Shown here: one piece after another, positions 1 to 10,133 of the stretch
How the letters are laid out: every line of letters begins with the position of its first letter
How positions within the stretch are numbered: position 1 is the stretch's first letter
NCBI RefSeq assembly: GCF_036186745.1
Contig: NZ_CP108086.1
Location: 3,410,001-3,474,000, forward strand
Length of the DNA stretch: 64,000 bases
Source of the DNA: Microbispora hainanensis
GTDB lineage: Bacteria; Actinomycetota; Actinomycetes; Streptosporangiales; Streptosporangiaceae
Direction of reading: 5' to 3'
Translations under genes and position numbers: made by a program
The notes under the pieces: model-generated
What the model was told of the DNA's origin: nothing
What the model saw: the letters and a program-made list of their open reading frames with translations, nothing else
The model's database searches: none

Positions 1-75
1 GACGGCTCCGGGGCCGGTCGGCGGGAGCCGGTGTCGCCGAGCCGCGCACGTCGGCGGAGGCTTCGTCGTGTGGAC

Positions 76-135
76 GATCGCGGCGGCGGCGACCGCGGCG
101 GCGGCGACCGCGGAGGCGGTGACCGCGGAGGCGGT
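76..135. repeat. 15-bp tandem repeat, four copies
   Basis: Four head-to-tail copies of a 15-bp unit of the form GACCGCGGMGGCGGY lie just downstream of the MarR gene stop. Copies 1-2 and copies 3-4 form two near-identical pairs. No convincing gene covers them; the open frames over this stretch look like GC-rich shadows. Confidence 0.8.
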
Positions 136-155
136 GACCGCAGGCTCGGGGCCGG

Positions 156-722
156 TCAGCGGGAGCCGGTGTCGCCGAGCGAGGCGAGCAGCTTGCAGAG
201 CAGCCCCGACAGCCGCTCCCGATCCTCGCCGGTGAGGCCGGACAGCATCCGCTCCTCGTTGGCCACGTGACCCTCCAGCAGGGTGTCGACCACCGTACGG
301 CCCTCGCCGGTGAGGGTGATCAGGACCATGCGGCGGTTGGACGGCGCGACCTCGCGATGCACCAGGCCCCGGGCGACGAGGCGGTCCACCCGGTTGGTGA
401 GCGCGGCGGAGCTGACCATGGCGGCCGTGGCGAGATCGCTCATGCAGAGCCGGTGATCGGGGTTGGCACGGCGGAGCGTCGCGAGCACGTCGAACTCCCA
501 TGGTTCGATGTCGTGCCCGGCGAAATACTCCTTGATGCCCTTCTCCAGCAGGCGGGACGCGCGGGAGATCCGCCCGGCCACTCCCATCGCCGAGCAGTCG
601 ACGTCAGGGCGCACCCGGGCCCACTGGCCGAGGATCTGGTCGACGGCGTCGTTGTGGGGAGCGGGGTCGCCGGCGGCGAGGGTGTCGTTCCCGGGGGTCT
701 CGTTCGTGAGGGTGTCGTTCAT
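156..722 (-). CDS. MarR family transcriptional regulator
   Basis: This winged-helix regulator probably represses itself and the divergent SDR gene at 862. The protein has the MarR pattern: an N-terminal dimerisation helix, a helix-turn-helix around LCMSDLATAAMVSSAALTNR, a wing (GLVHREVAPSNRRMVLITLT) and a C-terminal dimer helix. The start is uncertain. I use the ATG at 722 because the upstream in-frame extension to 782 adds a glycine-rich low-complexity tail and would run into the palindrome at 781-796. No strong ribosome binding site supports either choice. The ligand cannot be told from sequence. Confidence 0.85.
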   Translation of the reverse strand: MNDTLTNETPGNDTLAAGDPAPHNDAVDQILGQWARVRPDVDCSAMGVAGRISRASRLLEKGIKEYFAGHDIEPWEFDVLATLRRANPDHRLCMSDLATAAMVSSAALTNRVDRLVARGLVHREVAPSNRRMVLITLTGEGRTVVDTLLEGHVANEERMLSGLTGEDRERLSGLLCKLLASLGDTGSR

Positions 723-780
723 AGCGCGCGCGGTCTGGGTTCTCCTCGCCGCTCCTCCTCCACCACCCATGGTAACGGAC

Positions 781-796
781 ATTTCGACGTTGAAAT
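781..796. promoter_or_regulatory. Candidate MarR operator
   Basis: A 16-bp imperfect palindrome, ATTTCGACGTTGAAAT, matches its own reverse complement at 14 of 16 positions. It lies in the A/T-rich gap between the divergent MarR and SDR genes. This is the usual position and size for a MarR autoregulatory site; the assignment is inference. Confidence 0.5.
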
Positions 797-861
797 ATCG
801 ATAGGATCTACGCTACCTTTGGCATCGAACAGTCAAACATCAAAATGTTAGAGGTGGAAAA

Positions 862-1704
862 ATGAAGATCCTGGTGCTGGGCGCGACCGGCTACATCGGT
901 TCGGTGCTGACGGAGCGGCTCGCCGAGCGCGGCCACGAGGCGGTCGCGCTCGTACGGCCGAAGGCCCGCGACACCGCCGTTCCCGGCGAGGTGCGCCATG
1001 GCGACCTGTACGAACCCGAGACCCTCAAGAGCGCGGTGACGCCGGACATCGACGTCGTCGTGCACTCCGCCAACCCCACCGGTGACGAGCAGGTGGACGT
1101 CGCGGCGATCGAGGCGCTGGCCGGAGGGGGCGCGCGGCTCGTCTACATCAGCGGCGTCTGGGTGCTCGGCGCCACCACCGAGGCGGCGGGCGAGGACGCG
1201 CCGGTGAACCCCATCACCCCCTCCCGCTATCGCCCGCGGGTGGAACGGCTCGTGCTCGACGCGGGCGGCGTCGTCGTGAGGCCCGGCATCGTGTACGGCC
1301 GGGGCGTCGGCATCCCCACCCTGCTCACCGCCCCCGGGCAGGAGGACGGCCGCTATGTCCACGCGGGCGGCCCGGCGCCCACCTGGGCGACCGTGCACGT
1401 CGACGACCTGGCGGACCTGCTCGTGCTCGCGATCGAGAAGGCGGCGCCGGGGAGCCTTTTCCACGCCGTCGCCGAGGAGGCGGTGAGCGTCGCCGACGTG
1501 GCGGCGGCCGCGGGCCGTACGGGGAAGGCCGTGCCGTGGCCGATCGACGAGGCGGGTGAGGTGCTCGGGCGTCCCTTCGCCGAGGGGCTGGCCCTGAGCC
1601 AGGTGGTGAGCGGCGACCTGGCCAGGAAGGTCCTCGGCTGGAGGCCGAGCCGCCCCGGCCTCCTGGACGACGTCCGCTCCGGGTCGTACGCCTCGCGCGC
1701 CTGA
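862..1704 (+). CDS. NAD(P)-binding SDR / NAD-dependent epimerase-dehydratase family protein
   Basis: An atypical short-chain dehydrogenase of 280 residues with an N-terminal Rossmann nucleotide-binding motif, VLGATGYIGS (residues 5-14). The fold continues with a conserved acidic turn (RHGDLYEPETL) and the segment VVVRPGIVYGRG typical of extended or atypical SDRs. The classical YxxxK pair is not obvious; RYRPRVERL occupies the equivalent region, so catalysis is uncertain. The start ATG has AGAGGTGG about 6 nt upstream. The gene is divergent from the MarR regulator, which probably controls it. The substrate is unknown. Confidence 0.8.
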   Translation: MKILVLGATGYIGSVLTERLAERGHEAVALVRPKARDTAVPGEVRHGDLYEPETLKSAVTPDIDVVVHSANPTGDEQVDVAAIEALAGGGARLVYISGVWVLGATTEAAGEDAPVNPITPSRYRPRVERLVLDAGGVVVRPGIVYGRGVGIPTLLTAPGQEDGRYVHAGGPAPTWATVHVDDLADLLVLAIEKAAPGSLFHAVAEEAVSVADVAAAAGRTGKAVPWPIDEAGEVLGRPFAEGLALSQVVSGDLARKVLGWRPSRPGLLDDVRSGSYASRA

Positions 1705-2040
1705 CCGTCCCCGTGCCCCGCGACGTGGCCCCGCCGCCTGTCGCCGCGACTCCCCGCGCCCTGTCCCCGCGTCCCGCGCCCTGTCCCCGCGCCCCGCGCC
1801 CCGCGCCCTGTCCCCGCGACCTGGCCCGCCGCCTGTCGCCGCGACTCCCCGCGACCTGTCCGCGCAACGTGGCCCCGCCGCCTGTGCCGGCAACCCGGCC
1901 CGCCGTCGCGCCTCCCGCGGCCTGTCCCTGCTGAGAGGCGCCGGTCCGCCGGAAGCGGGCGGCGGTGACGCCGGCGCGGCGGACGGGGCATAACCTCGGG
2001 AGCGTCGCCGCCGGATGCGTCTGACCTGCGATGCCGGTTC
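1705..2040. repeat. Intergenic low-complexity GC-rich stretch
   Basis: The gap between the SDR gene and the groES promoter holds degenerate, irregular copies of a CCCGCGMCCTGTCC-like unit (roughly 1720-1935). No supported gene lies here. Long open frames on both strands arise from the repeat composition. Confidence 0.6.
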
Positions 2041-2043
2041 GTG

Positions 2044-2072
2044 TTGACTGTCACGCGCCACTTGCATACTGT
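2044..2072 (+). promoter_or_regulatory. groESL vegetative promoter
   Basis: TTGACT at 2044-2049 and TACTGT at 2067-2072, with 17 bp between, make a good SigA/HrdB-type promoter. It sits immediately upstream of the CIRCE element, so a bound HrcA repressor would block early transcription. Confidence 0.7.
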
Positions 2073-2078
2073 TTCGTG

Positions 2079-2105
2079 TTGGCACTCTGCCATTGAGAGT
2101 GCCAA
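2079..2105. promoter_or_regulatory. CIRCE operator (HrcA binding site)
   Basis: A perfect inverted repeat, TTGGCACTC-N9-GAGTGCCAA, upstream of groES. It differs from the classical CIRCE consensus (TTAGCACTC-N9-GAGTGCTAA) by one symmetric base per arm. HrcA represses groESL through this site in many Gram-positive bacteria; hrcA itself is not in this window. Confidence 0.93.
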
Positions 2106-2194
2106 CAGCGACGAGACAGGTCTGACACCCGCGACGGCAGGCCGCTGGTCGCCTCTTCAGCTCATTCATCGCAATCTGAAGGGGAGGTCCGATC

Positions 2195-2506
2195 GTGACG
2201 ACCGCCACCAAGGTTCCCGTTAAGCCGCTTGGCGACCGCATCGTGGTCCAGCCGCTTGAGGCCGAGCAGACCACCGCCTCCGGCCTGGTCATCCCGGACA
2301 CCGCCAAGGAGAAGCCGCAGGAGGGCCGTGTCCTCGCTGTGGGCCCGGGCAACTGGGACGAGGACGGCGAGAAGCGCATCCCGCTCGACGTCAAGGAGGG
2401 CGACGTCGTCCTCTACAGCAAGTACGGCGGCACCGAGGTCAAGTACGGCGGCGAGGAGTACCTGGTGCTCTCGGCCCGCGACGTGCTCGCCATCATCGAG
2501 AAGTAG
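2195..2506 (+). CDS. groES: Co-chaperonin GroES (Hsp10)
   Basis: The 10-kDa lid of the GroEL folding chamber, 103 residues, the usual size. The N-terminal [21 protein letters not shown] and the mobile-loop region followed by [13 protein letters not shown] are diagnostic. The C-terminal half has the conserved [21 protein letters not shown]. The start is a GTG with AGGGGAGG about 8 nt upstream. It is the first gene of the groES-groEL1 operon, controlled by the CIRCE site at 2079-2105 and the promoter at 2044-2072. It acts in the cytoplasm with GroEL. Confidence 0.97.
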   Translation: MTTATKVPVKPLGDRIVVQPLEAEQTTASGLVIPDTAKEKPQEGRVLAVGPGNWDEDGEKRIPLDVKEGDVVLYSKYGGTEVKYGGEEYLVLSARDVLAIIEK

Positions 2507-2522
2507 GCCGCGCCGGCTTGTG

Positions 2523-2550
2523 GAGCCCCGGGACCTTGCGCCCGGGGCTC
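2523..2550 (+). other. Intercistronic hairpin between groES and groEL
   Basis: A perfect 10-bp stem (GAGCCCCGGG / CCCGGGGCTC) with an 8-nt loop lies between the groES stop and the groEL ribosome binding site. No T-run follows, so it is more likely an mRNA processing, stability or partial-attenuation element than a full terminator. Confidence 0.6.
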
Positions 2551-2573
2551 CGCGCGCTCACAAGGAGACCTGA

Positions 2574-4199
<1,626 letters not shown>

Positions 4200-4219
4200 T
4201 CCCGCGCCTTCCGCGCCTC

Positions 4220-4266
4220 GCGCCCCGCGCCCGCCCGCAAGGGCGGACCCGGGGCGCGCTGCTTTT
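4220..4266 (+). terminator. Rho-independent terminator of groESL
   Basis: A two-part stem: outer GCGCCCCG / CGGGGCGC (4220-4227 with 4250-4257) and inner CCGCCC / GGGCGG closed by a GCAA tetraloop. CTGCTTTT follows directly. It lies 20 nt after the groEL stop. Confidence 0.8.
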
Positions 4267-4269
4267 CCG

Positions 4270-4552
4270 CCCCGTGCCCGCCCCGTGCCCCCCGTGCCCG
4301 CCCCGTGCCCGCCCCCTGCCCGCCGTGTCGCGGGACGGGCCGCCGGGGACGAAGCCGCCTCGCGGGCAATGCGAACGACGCACGCTTCTTTTTCCCTGTC
4401 AAGTCGTCCGGCGTATATCCCGCGTTTTGGGCTTTCTGGTTGGAATGTTCCAACGGACGAGTGATCACATGATTACGGCGTGTTATCGACGCGTCAATGT
4501 GACCAATCCGTAGCCATTAACCATGACGACATGAACGATCGCGGCGGGCATC
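4270..4552. other. Spacer upstream of the sigma factor: repeats and a palindrome
   Basis: The stretch starts with degenerate CCCGTGCCCGC repeats (4270-4320) and then becomes A/T-richer. A perfect palindrome, GTTGGAA-TG-TTCCAAC, occupies 4439-4454 and is a candidate regulator site for the sigma factor gene about 100 bp downstream. No whiB-type gene was found here, unlike the mycobacterial locus where whiB3 lies near groEL1 and sigD. Confidence 0.5.
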
Positions 4553-5179
4553 ATGCCTAACGTGACCGAGGGATGCGTCGCCGACGCCGTAACTGGGGTA
4601 AGGCTTGCGACGAGATCGGATGAGCCCGACCTCAGGGAACTGACCAGCCTTGCCGTACAGGGAGATCGCACCGCGATCGAATCACTGCTGGGACATTTAC
4701 GCCCGATGGTGGTTCGCTACTGCAGAGCCCGACTGGGCAGGGTGTCCGGTCACTACCACATCGCCGACGACGTGGCCCAGGAGGTGTGCATCGCGGTGCT
4801 GTCGGCACTGCCGCGCTACCGCGACATGGGCCGCCCGTTCGCCTCGTTCGTCTTCGGCATCGCCTCCCACAAGGTGGCCGACGCGCTGCGCAGCTCGGTG
4901 CGCTCGGCCGTGCCGACGCAGGACCTGCCGGACGGGCCCGACGAGGGACCGGGACCGGAGGAGACGGTCGTGCGCTACATCGAGGCGCAGCACGCCCGCG
5001 ATCTGCTCGCCCGGCTCCCGGACACGCAGCGCGAGCTCCTCATCCTGCGGGTGGTGTCGGGCCTGTCGGCCGAAGAGACGGGTAATGTACTCGGCATGTC
5101 ACCAGGTGCCGTCCGGGTCGCGCAGCATCGTGCGCTCGCCAGGCTCCGGCAACTGGCCGAGCTGGAGTCGATTGCGTGA
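4553..5179 (+). CDS. shbA: RNA polymerase sigma factor, ShbA/SigD type
   Basis: A group 4-like sigma-70 factor of 208 residues. Region 2 spans about residues 40-112 ([17 protein letters not shown], then [20 protein letters not shown], the core-binding and -10-reading part). Region 4 spans about 145-203 ([19 protein letters not shown], then the [23 protein letters not shown]). Position between groEL1 and guaB matches mycobacterial sigD and Streptomyces shbA; ShbA drives transcription of the principal sigma factor gene hrdB in Streptomyces. That role here is inferred by synteny. Its stop codon overlaps the GTG of the next gene (GTGA), so the two are translationally coupled. Confidence 0.85.
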   Translation: MPNVTEGCVADAVTGVRLATRSDEPDLRELTSLAVQGDRTAIESLLGHLRPMVVRYCRARLGRVSGHYHIADDVAQEVCIAVLSALPRYRDMGRPFASFVFGIASHKVADALRSSVRSAVPTQDLPDGPDEGPGPEETVVRYIEAQHARDLLARLPDTQRELLILRVVSGLSAEETGNVLGMSPGAVRVAQHRALARLRQLAELESIA

Positions 5180-5391
5180 CCACGAAACGTCGTCGTACGG
5201 CTCGCCACCTCGGGTCGTACGGCGATGCCGATGTGGAGGGCGAAGTACTGAGGACCGATGCCCTCCTCGACGCGCTGGCCCGCCGTGAGCTGGTGGGCGG
5301 CGCGGACGCCGCCATCCGCTTGCTCGGCGCGCTCGTCGTCGACGTGGACAGTCAGCGGCTCTCCTCCGTGTCGATCACACCGTCCACATAG
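5176..5391 (+). CDS. Minimal RsdA-like anti-sigma-D protein (sigma-binding part only)
   Basis: A 71-residue protein whose GTG start overlaps the sigma factor stop (GTGA). The segment [20 protein letters not shown] resembles the N-terminal sigma-D-binding region of mycobacterial RsdA as I remember it, and the gene sits at the same place after sigD. Mycobacterial RsdA continues with a transmembrane helix and an extracytoplasmic domain. This one stops about 30 residues after the motif, so no membrane segment is present. Its last 40 bp overlap the 3' end of the convergent DUF5319 gene. It could be a soluble anti-sigma factor or a decayed remnant; coupling to the sigma factor favours a functional protein. 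Confidence 0.6.
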   Translation: MTTKRRRTARHLGSYGDADVEGEVLRTDALLDALARRELVGGADAAIRLLGALVVDVDSQRLSSVSITPST

Positions 5392-5729
5392 CCCCGGGCG
5401 TACTCCCAGCTGACGTAGTCGGCCGGGTCGGGCTGGTAGGCCGGCTCGTGGACCTGCGGCCGGCCGTTGTCGATCATCTGGCGCAGGTTGCCGCGCAGCA
5501 GGTCCCAGTCGAAGTAGTGCTGTTCCCCGCACTCCGGGCAGTCGAGGACGAGACCGAGCACGCCCTGGGGTTCGAGCAGGGAACGGAAGACCTCCACGTC
5601 GGCGAGATCGGTCAGCGCCTCGTCGCGTTCGGCGAGCGTCAGCGGCTCCACGTCATCGGGCGCTCCAAGCTCCGCCGCGGGGTCGTTGGGGTCATCCGCG
5701 AACGGGTCGCGGGGGACGTCTTCCAGCAC
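5352..5729 (-). CDS. DUF5319 domain protein
   Basis: Orthologue by sequence and position of the conserved actinobacterial protein next to sigD (DUF5319). The signature parts are DPFADDPNDPA near the N-terminus, a CPECGEQHYFDWDLLRGNL segment with a CxxC pair, and [20 protein letters not shown]. The CxxC with nearby His suggests a small metal site; function is unknown. I start at a GTG at 5729 because AAGGTGGG lies just upstream and the DPFADDP motif then falls at the same distance from the N-terminus as in the mycobacterial protein. An upstream in-frame ATG at 5780 is possible. Confidence 0.85.
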   Translation of the reverse strand: MLEDVPRDPFADDPNDPAAELGAPDDVEPLTLAERDEALTDLADVEVFRSLLEPQGVLGLVLDCPECGEQHYFDWDLLRGNLRQMIDNGRPQVHEPAYQPDPADYVSWEYARGYVDGVIDTEESR

Positions 5730-5823
5730 GCATCCCACCTTATGACCACGGCCCCCTCCACGAGCGAAAGAGCGCCCCATCTGCTGGTCGGGCCGTGATC
5801 CGGCCGTGATCCTGGAGGTGGTC

Positions 5824-6828
5824 TCACAGCCAGCCGCGGCGGGCCGCCTCCACTCCGGCGTGGAAACGGGACTGGGCCCCCAGCTCCGACATCGCCTCGG
5901 CGAACCTGGCCCGCACCGTGCGTACGGAGACGCCGAGGTGGCGGGCGATGGCGTCGTCGGACAGGCCGCGCGCGGCCAGCCGCAGCACCTGCTGGGCGTT
6001 GTTGCGCGGGAAGATCGGCGCGGCCCGGGCCCACAGCTCCTCGAACAGCGCCCGCAGCGCCCCCACCGCCACCGGGGCGTGGACCAGGTAGCAGTTGTAG
6101 GAGTGCTCGGGCAGCGGGACGCCCCACTCGGCGGGCAGCCCGGCGGTGCCCTCGCCGAGCGCGAAGAACCAGCTCGGCACCGTGTCGAGGGCGCGCAGCC
6201 CCGCGCCCGCCGCCGAGAACCGCGCGCACACCTGCCGCATGGCGGGCTCGGACACGGCGTCGAGCGCGACGACCATCCGCGGGCGCAGGATGCCGTCCGC
6301 GGCGGCCTGGATCCACTGGCCGACGAATCCGTCGGCGAACCTGGCCATGGTGCGGCGGTCGGGCACGGCCATGACCAGCTCGGCGGGGGGCGCCTGCAAA
6401 GCGAGGCCGATCACGCTCTCCCAGAGCTCGTCGGCGCCGCTCAGCGGCTCGACCGAGAACCGTCCGCTGTGCCAGTCGTGGCCCGCGTCGTAGTGATGGG
6501 TCAGGCGGCCGGCCGCCGCGAGCGCCTCGTCGATCTGGCGGGTCTCCCGGGCCATGCGGTCGAGCCGTTCGGCCACCAGCCGTCCGATCGTCGCGACCGG
6601 ATGCCGGGCGAGGAACTCCTCGCGCCGCCGGTTGACCGCGCCGAGCCGTACGAGCCCGTCCAGGGCGTCGAGAACGTCCTCTGCGGGCCGGTCGACGGCC
6701 TCGGCCAGCTCGGTCAGCGTGGCGCGGTGCAGCCGCAGCATGGCCGTGTAGAGGGCCGCCTGGTCGGGGGAGAGCCCGAGGCTCTCGAACGGGTCGGCCT
6801 GGGAGGCGGGGTTGCGCGTCGTACTCAT
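5824..6828 (-). CDS. LuxR-type HTH regulator with TrmB-like N-terminus
   Basis: 334 residues. The N-terminal third looks like a TrmB-type winged helix (LGLSPDQAALYTAML, then LTELAEAVDRPAEDVLDAL), a middle domain of unknown ligand follows, and the C-terminus is a LuxR/NarL HTH (VLRLAARGLSDDAIARHLGV, SVRTVRARFAEAMSELGA). The ATG at 6828 has GGAGCGAGC directly upstream. Regulators of this layout are common in actinomycetes, but target genes are unknown. The long gap to guaB upstream holds no other gene. It is not the response regulator BldM that neighbours shbA in Streptomyces: there is no receiver domain. Confidence 0.85.
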   Translation of the reverse strand: MSTTRNPASQADPFESLGLSPDQAALYTAMLRLHRATLTELAEAVDRPAEDVLDALDGLVRLGAVNRRREEFLARHPVATIGRLVAERLDRMARETRQIDEALAAAGRLTHHYDAGHDWHSGRFSVEPLSGADELWESVIGLALQAPPAELVMAVPDRRTMARFADGFVGQWIQAAADGILRPRMVVALDAVSEPAMRQVCARFSAAGAGLRALDTVPSWFFALGEGTAGLPAEWGVPLPEHSYNCYLVHAPVAVGALRALFEELWARAAPIFPRNNAQQVLRLAARGLSDDAIARHLGVSVRTVRARFAEAMSELGAQSRFHAGVEAARRGWL

Positions 6829-7290
6829 GCTCGCTCCGTCGGTGGTCACACTGGTCGCGCGGCGCCCGTGGCACCGCACTGGTCGCGCCGCACTGATGGT
6901 GCCGTGCCGGTCGCGGCGTGCCGATCGCGTCGTACGCGTTGATCCACACGCTGATTGGCCGGGCGAAAACGTTTTCCGGCCTCCGGTGCGCCGACTTCCG
7001 CCGCACCCCCCTCGCTCTTGGATCGCGAGAATAGCTCGGATATCGCACGCTGTCCGCACTGTTCCCACATTTGGCACGGCCGACGGTGGCGGCTTTTGTA
7101 TGGACGTGAGGGTTCGCATTTGTTTCCGGCACAGTTCCGGGAGACGGGAAATGCATCTTTGTGCAGTTGCACGTTACGCCCTTGCGCATAGACGCTGCGT
7201 GACGCATTCTTGACCCAGCGTTAGCCGGGAACGCCGCGTCTGCCGGGCGCGGAGGGGGGCTCGACGGGCGTGGCGGGCACGACGCGGGGA
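6829..7290. other. 462-bp spacer without a recognisable gene
   Basis: The left part (6838-6945) has loose repeats of GGTCGCG-containing units. The middle (about 6960-7215) is less GC-rich than the surroundings. A strong plus-strand terminator closes it at 7291-7326, although no plus-strand gene lies upstream, so an unannotated RNA is possible. Small open frames here have no recognisable content. Confidence 0.5.
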
Positions 7291-7326
7291 AGTGGGGGGA
7301 CCGGAAGCCGGTCCCCCCACTTTTTG
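7291..7326 (+). terminator. Strong Rho-independent terminator
   Basis: A perfect 13-bp stem, GTGGGGGGACCGG / CCGGTCCCCCCAC (7292-7304 with 7308-7320), closed by an AAG loop and followed by TTTTTG. A-T pairing of 7291 and 7321 extends it. It is oriented for plus-strand transcripts and insulates guaB from whatever is transcribed upstream. Confidence 0.9.
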
Positions 7327-7381
7327 TGCCCTCCCTCTTGACAGGTCGGCCGGAAGCGGTTTGGGGCGCCCACTAGACTGA

Positions 7382-8923
<1,542 letters not shown>

Positions 8924-8956
8924 CTCGTACCGGAAGAAACGGAAAGAACAGGCGAT

Positions 8957-10075
8957 ATGACACAGGTGGAGATCGGGCGCGGCAAGAGCGGGCGGCGTGC
9001 CTACGCGCTGGACGAGATCGGCATCGTGCCCTCCCGGCGCACCCGTGACCCGGAGGAGGTGTCGATCTCCTGGCAGATCGACGCCTACCGGTTCGACTCT
9101 CCGCTCGTGGCGAGCCCGATGGACAGCGTCGTGTCGCCGCAGACCGCCATCGAGATCGGGCGCCTGGGCGGCCTCGGCGTGCTCGACCTCGAAGGGCTGT
9201 GGACCCGCTACGAGGACCCGGCGCCGCTCCTCGAGGAGGTCGCCGCCCTCGACCAGGAGGCCGCGACCCGGCGGCTGCAGGAGATCTACACCGCGCCGAT
9301 CAAGGACGAGCTGATCGGCCGGCGCATCGAGGAGATCCGCGCGGCCGGTGTCACGACCGCCGTACGGCTGTCGCCGCAGCGCACCGTGCAGCACCACAAG
9401 GCCGTGATCGACGCGGGCGTGGACATCTTCGTGATCCGCGGCACGACGGTCTCCGCCGAGCACGTGTCGGGCCGGGCCGAGCCGCTCAACCTCAAGCAGT
9501 TCATCTACGAGCTCGACGTCCCGGTGATCGTGGGCGGCTGCGCGACCTACACGGCGGCGCTGCACCTCATGCGCACCGGCGCGGCGGGCGTGCTGGTCGG
9601 CTTCGGCGGCGGCGCCTCGCACACCACCCGCAACGTGCTGGGCGTGGTCGTGCCGATGGCCACCGCGATCTCCGACGTGGCCGCGGCCCGCCGCGACTAC
9701 ATGGACGAGTCGGGCGGCCGGTATGTCCACGTCATCGCCGACGGCGGCATGGGCGGCTCCGGCGACATCGCCAAGGCGATCGCCTGCGGCGCCGACGCCG
9801 TGATGGTGGGCTCGCCGCTCGCGCGGGCCTCCGAGGCCCCCGGCCGCGGGTTCCACTGGGGCTCCGAGGCCCACCACCCCGAGCTGCCGCGCGGCAAGCG
9901 GGTGGAGTTCGGCACGATCGGCACGCTGCGGGAGATCCTGCACGGCCCGTCGTCGCTGGCCGACGGCTCGATGAACCTGCTCGGCGCGCTGCGCCGCACG
10001 ATGGCCACCGCCGGCTACTCCGACCTCAAGGAGTTCCAGCGCGTCGAGGTCGTCGTCGCCCCGCCGCAGCGCTGA
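8957..10075 (+). CDS. guaB3: GuaB3 family IMP dehydrogenase-related protein
   Basis: A 372-residue paralogue of IMP dehydrogenase without CBS domains, always found next to guaB in actinobacteria. The barrel is recognisable (RKSGRRAYALDEIGIVPS-like N-terminus, DSPLVASPMDSVVSP, VIADGGMGGSGDIAKAI). At the loop that carries the catalytic cysteine in GuaB, this protein reads GFGGGASHTTR, so His222 stands where GuaB has Cys303. The reaction of this subfamily is not settled; a standard IMP dehydrogenase mechanism would be surprising with this loop. GAAAGAACAGG precedes the start. A GC-rich hairpin follows at 10092-10114. Confidence 0.9.
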   Translation: MTQVEIGRGKSGRRAYALDEIGIVPSRRTRDPEEVSISWQIDAYRFDSPLVASPMDSVVSPQTAIEIGRLGGLGVLDLEGLWTRYEDPAPLLEEVAALDQEAATRRLQEIYTAPIKDELIGRRIEEIRAAGVTTAVRLSPQRTVQHHKAVIDAGVDIFVIRGTTVSAEHVSGRAEPLNLKQFIYELDVPVIVGGCATYTAALHLMRTGAAGVLVGFGGGASHTTRNVLGVVVPMATAISDVAAARRDYMDESGGRYVHVIADGGMGGSGDIAKAIACGADAVMVGSPLARASEAPGRGFHWGSEAHHPELPRGKRVEFGTIGTLREILHGPSSLADGSMNLLGALRRTMATAGYSDLKEFQRVEVVVAPPQR

Positions 10076-10091
10076 ACCATGACCTGGAGAG

Positions 10092-10122
10092 GGCCGGGCC
10101 CGGCGGGCCCGGCCTTCGGCTT
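10092..10122. terminator. Terminator-like hairpin between guaB3 and nagA
   Basis: Perfect 9-bp stem GGCCGGGCC / GGCCCGGCC with a 5-nt loop, followed by TTCGGCTTCTC on the plus strand. It sits between the convergent guaB3 and nagA genes and may serve both. The T-run is weak. Confidence 0.55.
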
Positions 10123-10133
10123 CTCCCGGCCGG

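Noticed and set aside
808..2394. Long minus-strand frame spanning the SDR gene and groES promoter
   Set aside because: It crosses the CIRCE site and repeats, and its product is Arg/Gly/Pro low complexity. A shadow.
4200..4552. A whiB-type gene between groEL1 and the sigma factor, as in mycobacteria
   Set aside because: No frame with the four-cysteine WhiB pattern exists in this gap.
7000..7120. 6C-type small RNA
   Set aside because: There is a run of six C residues near 7006 but not the paired hairpins with C-rich loops that define that RNA.
6955..7213. Small plus-strand frames in the guaB upstream gap
   Set aside because: No ribosome binding site, no recognisable domain, and cysteine- and arginine-rich random-looking composition.
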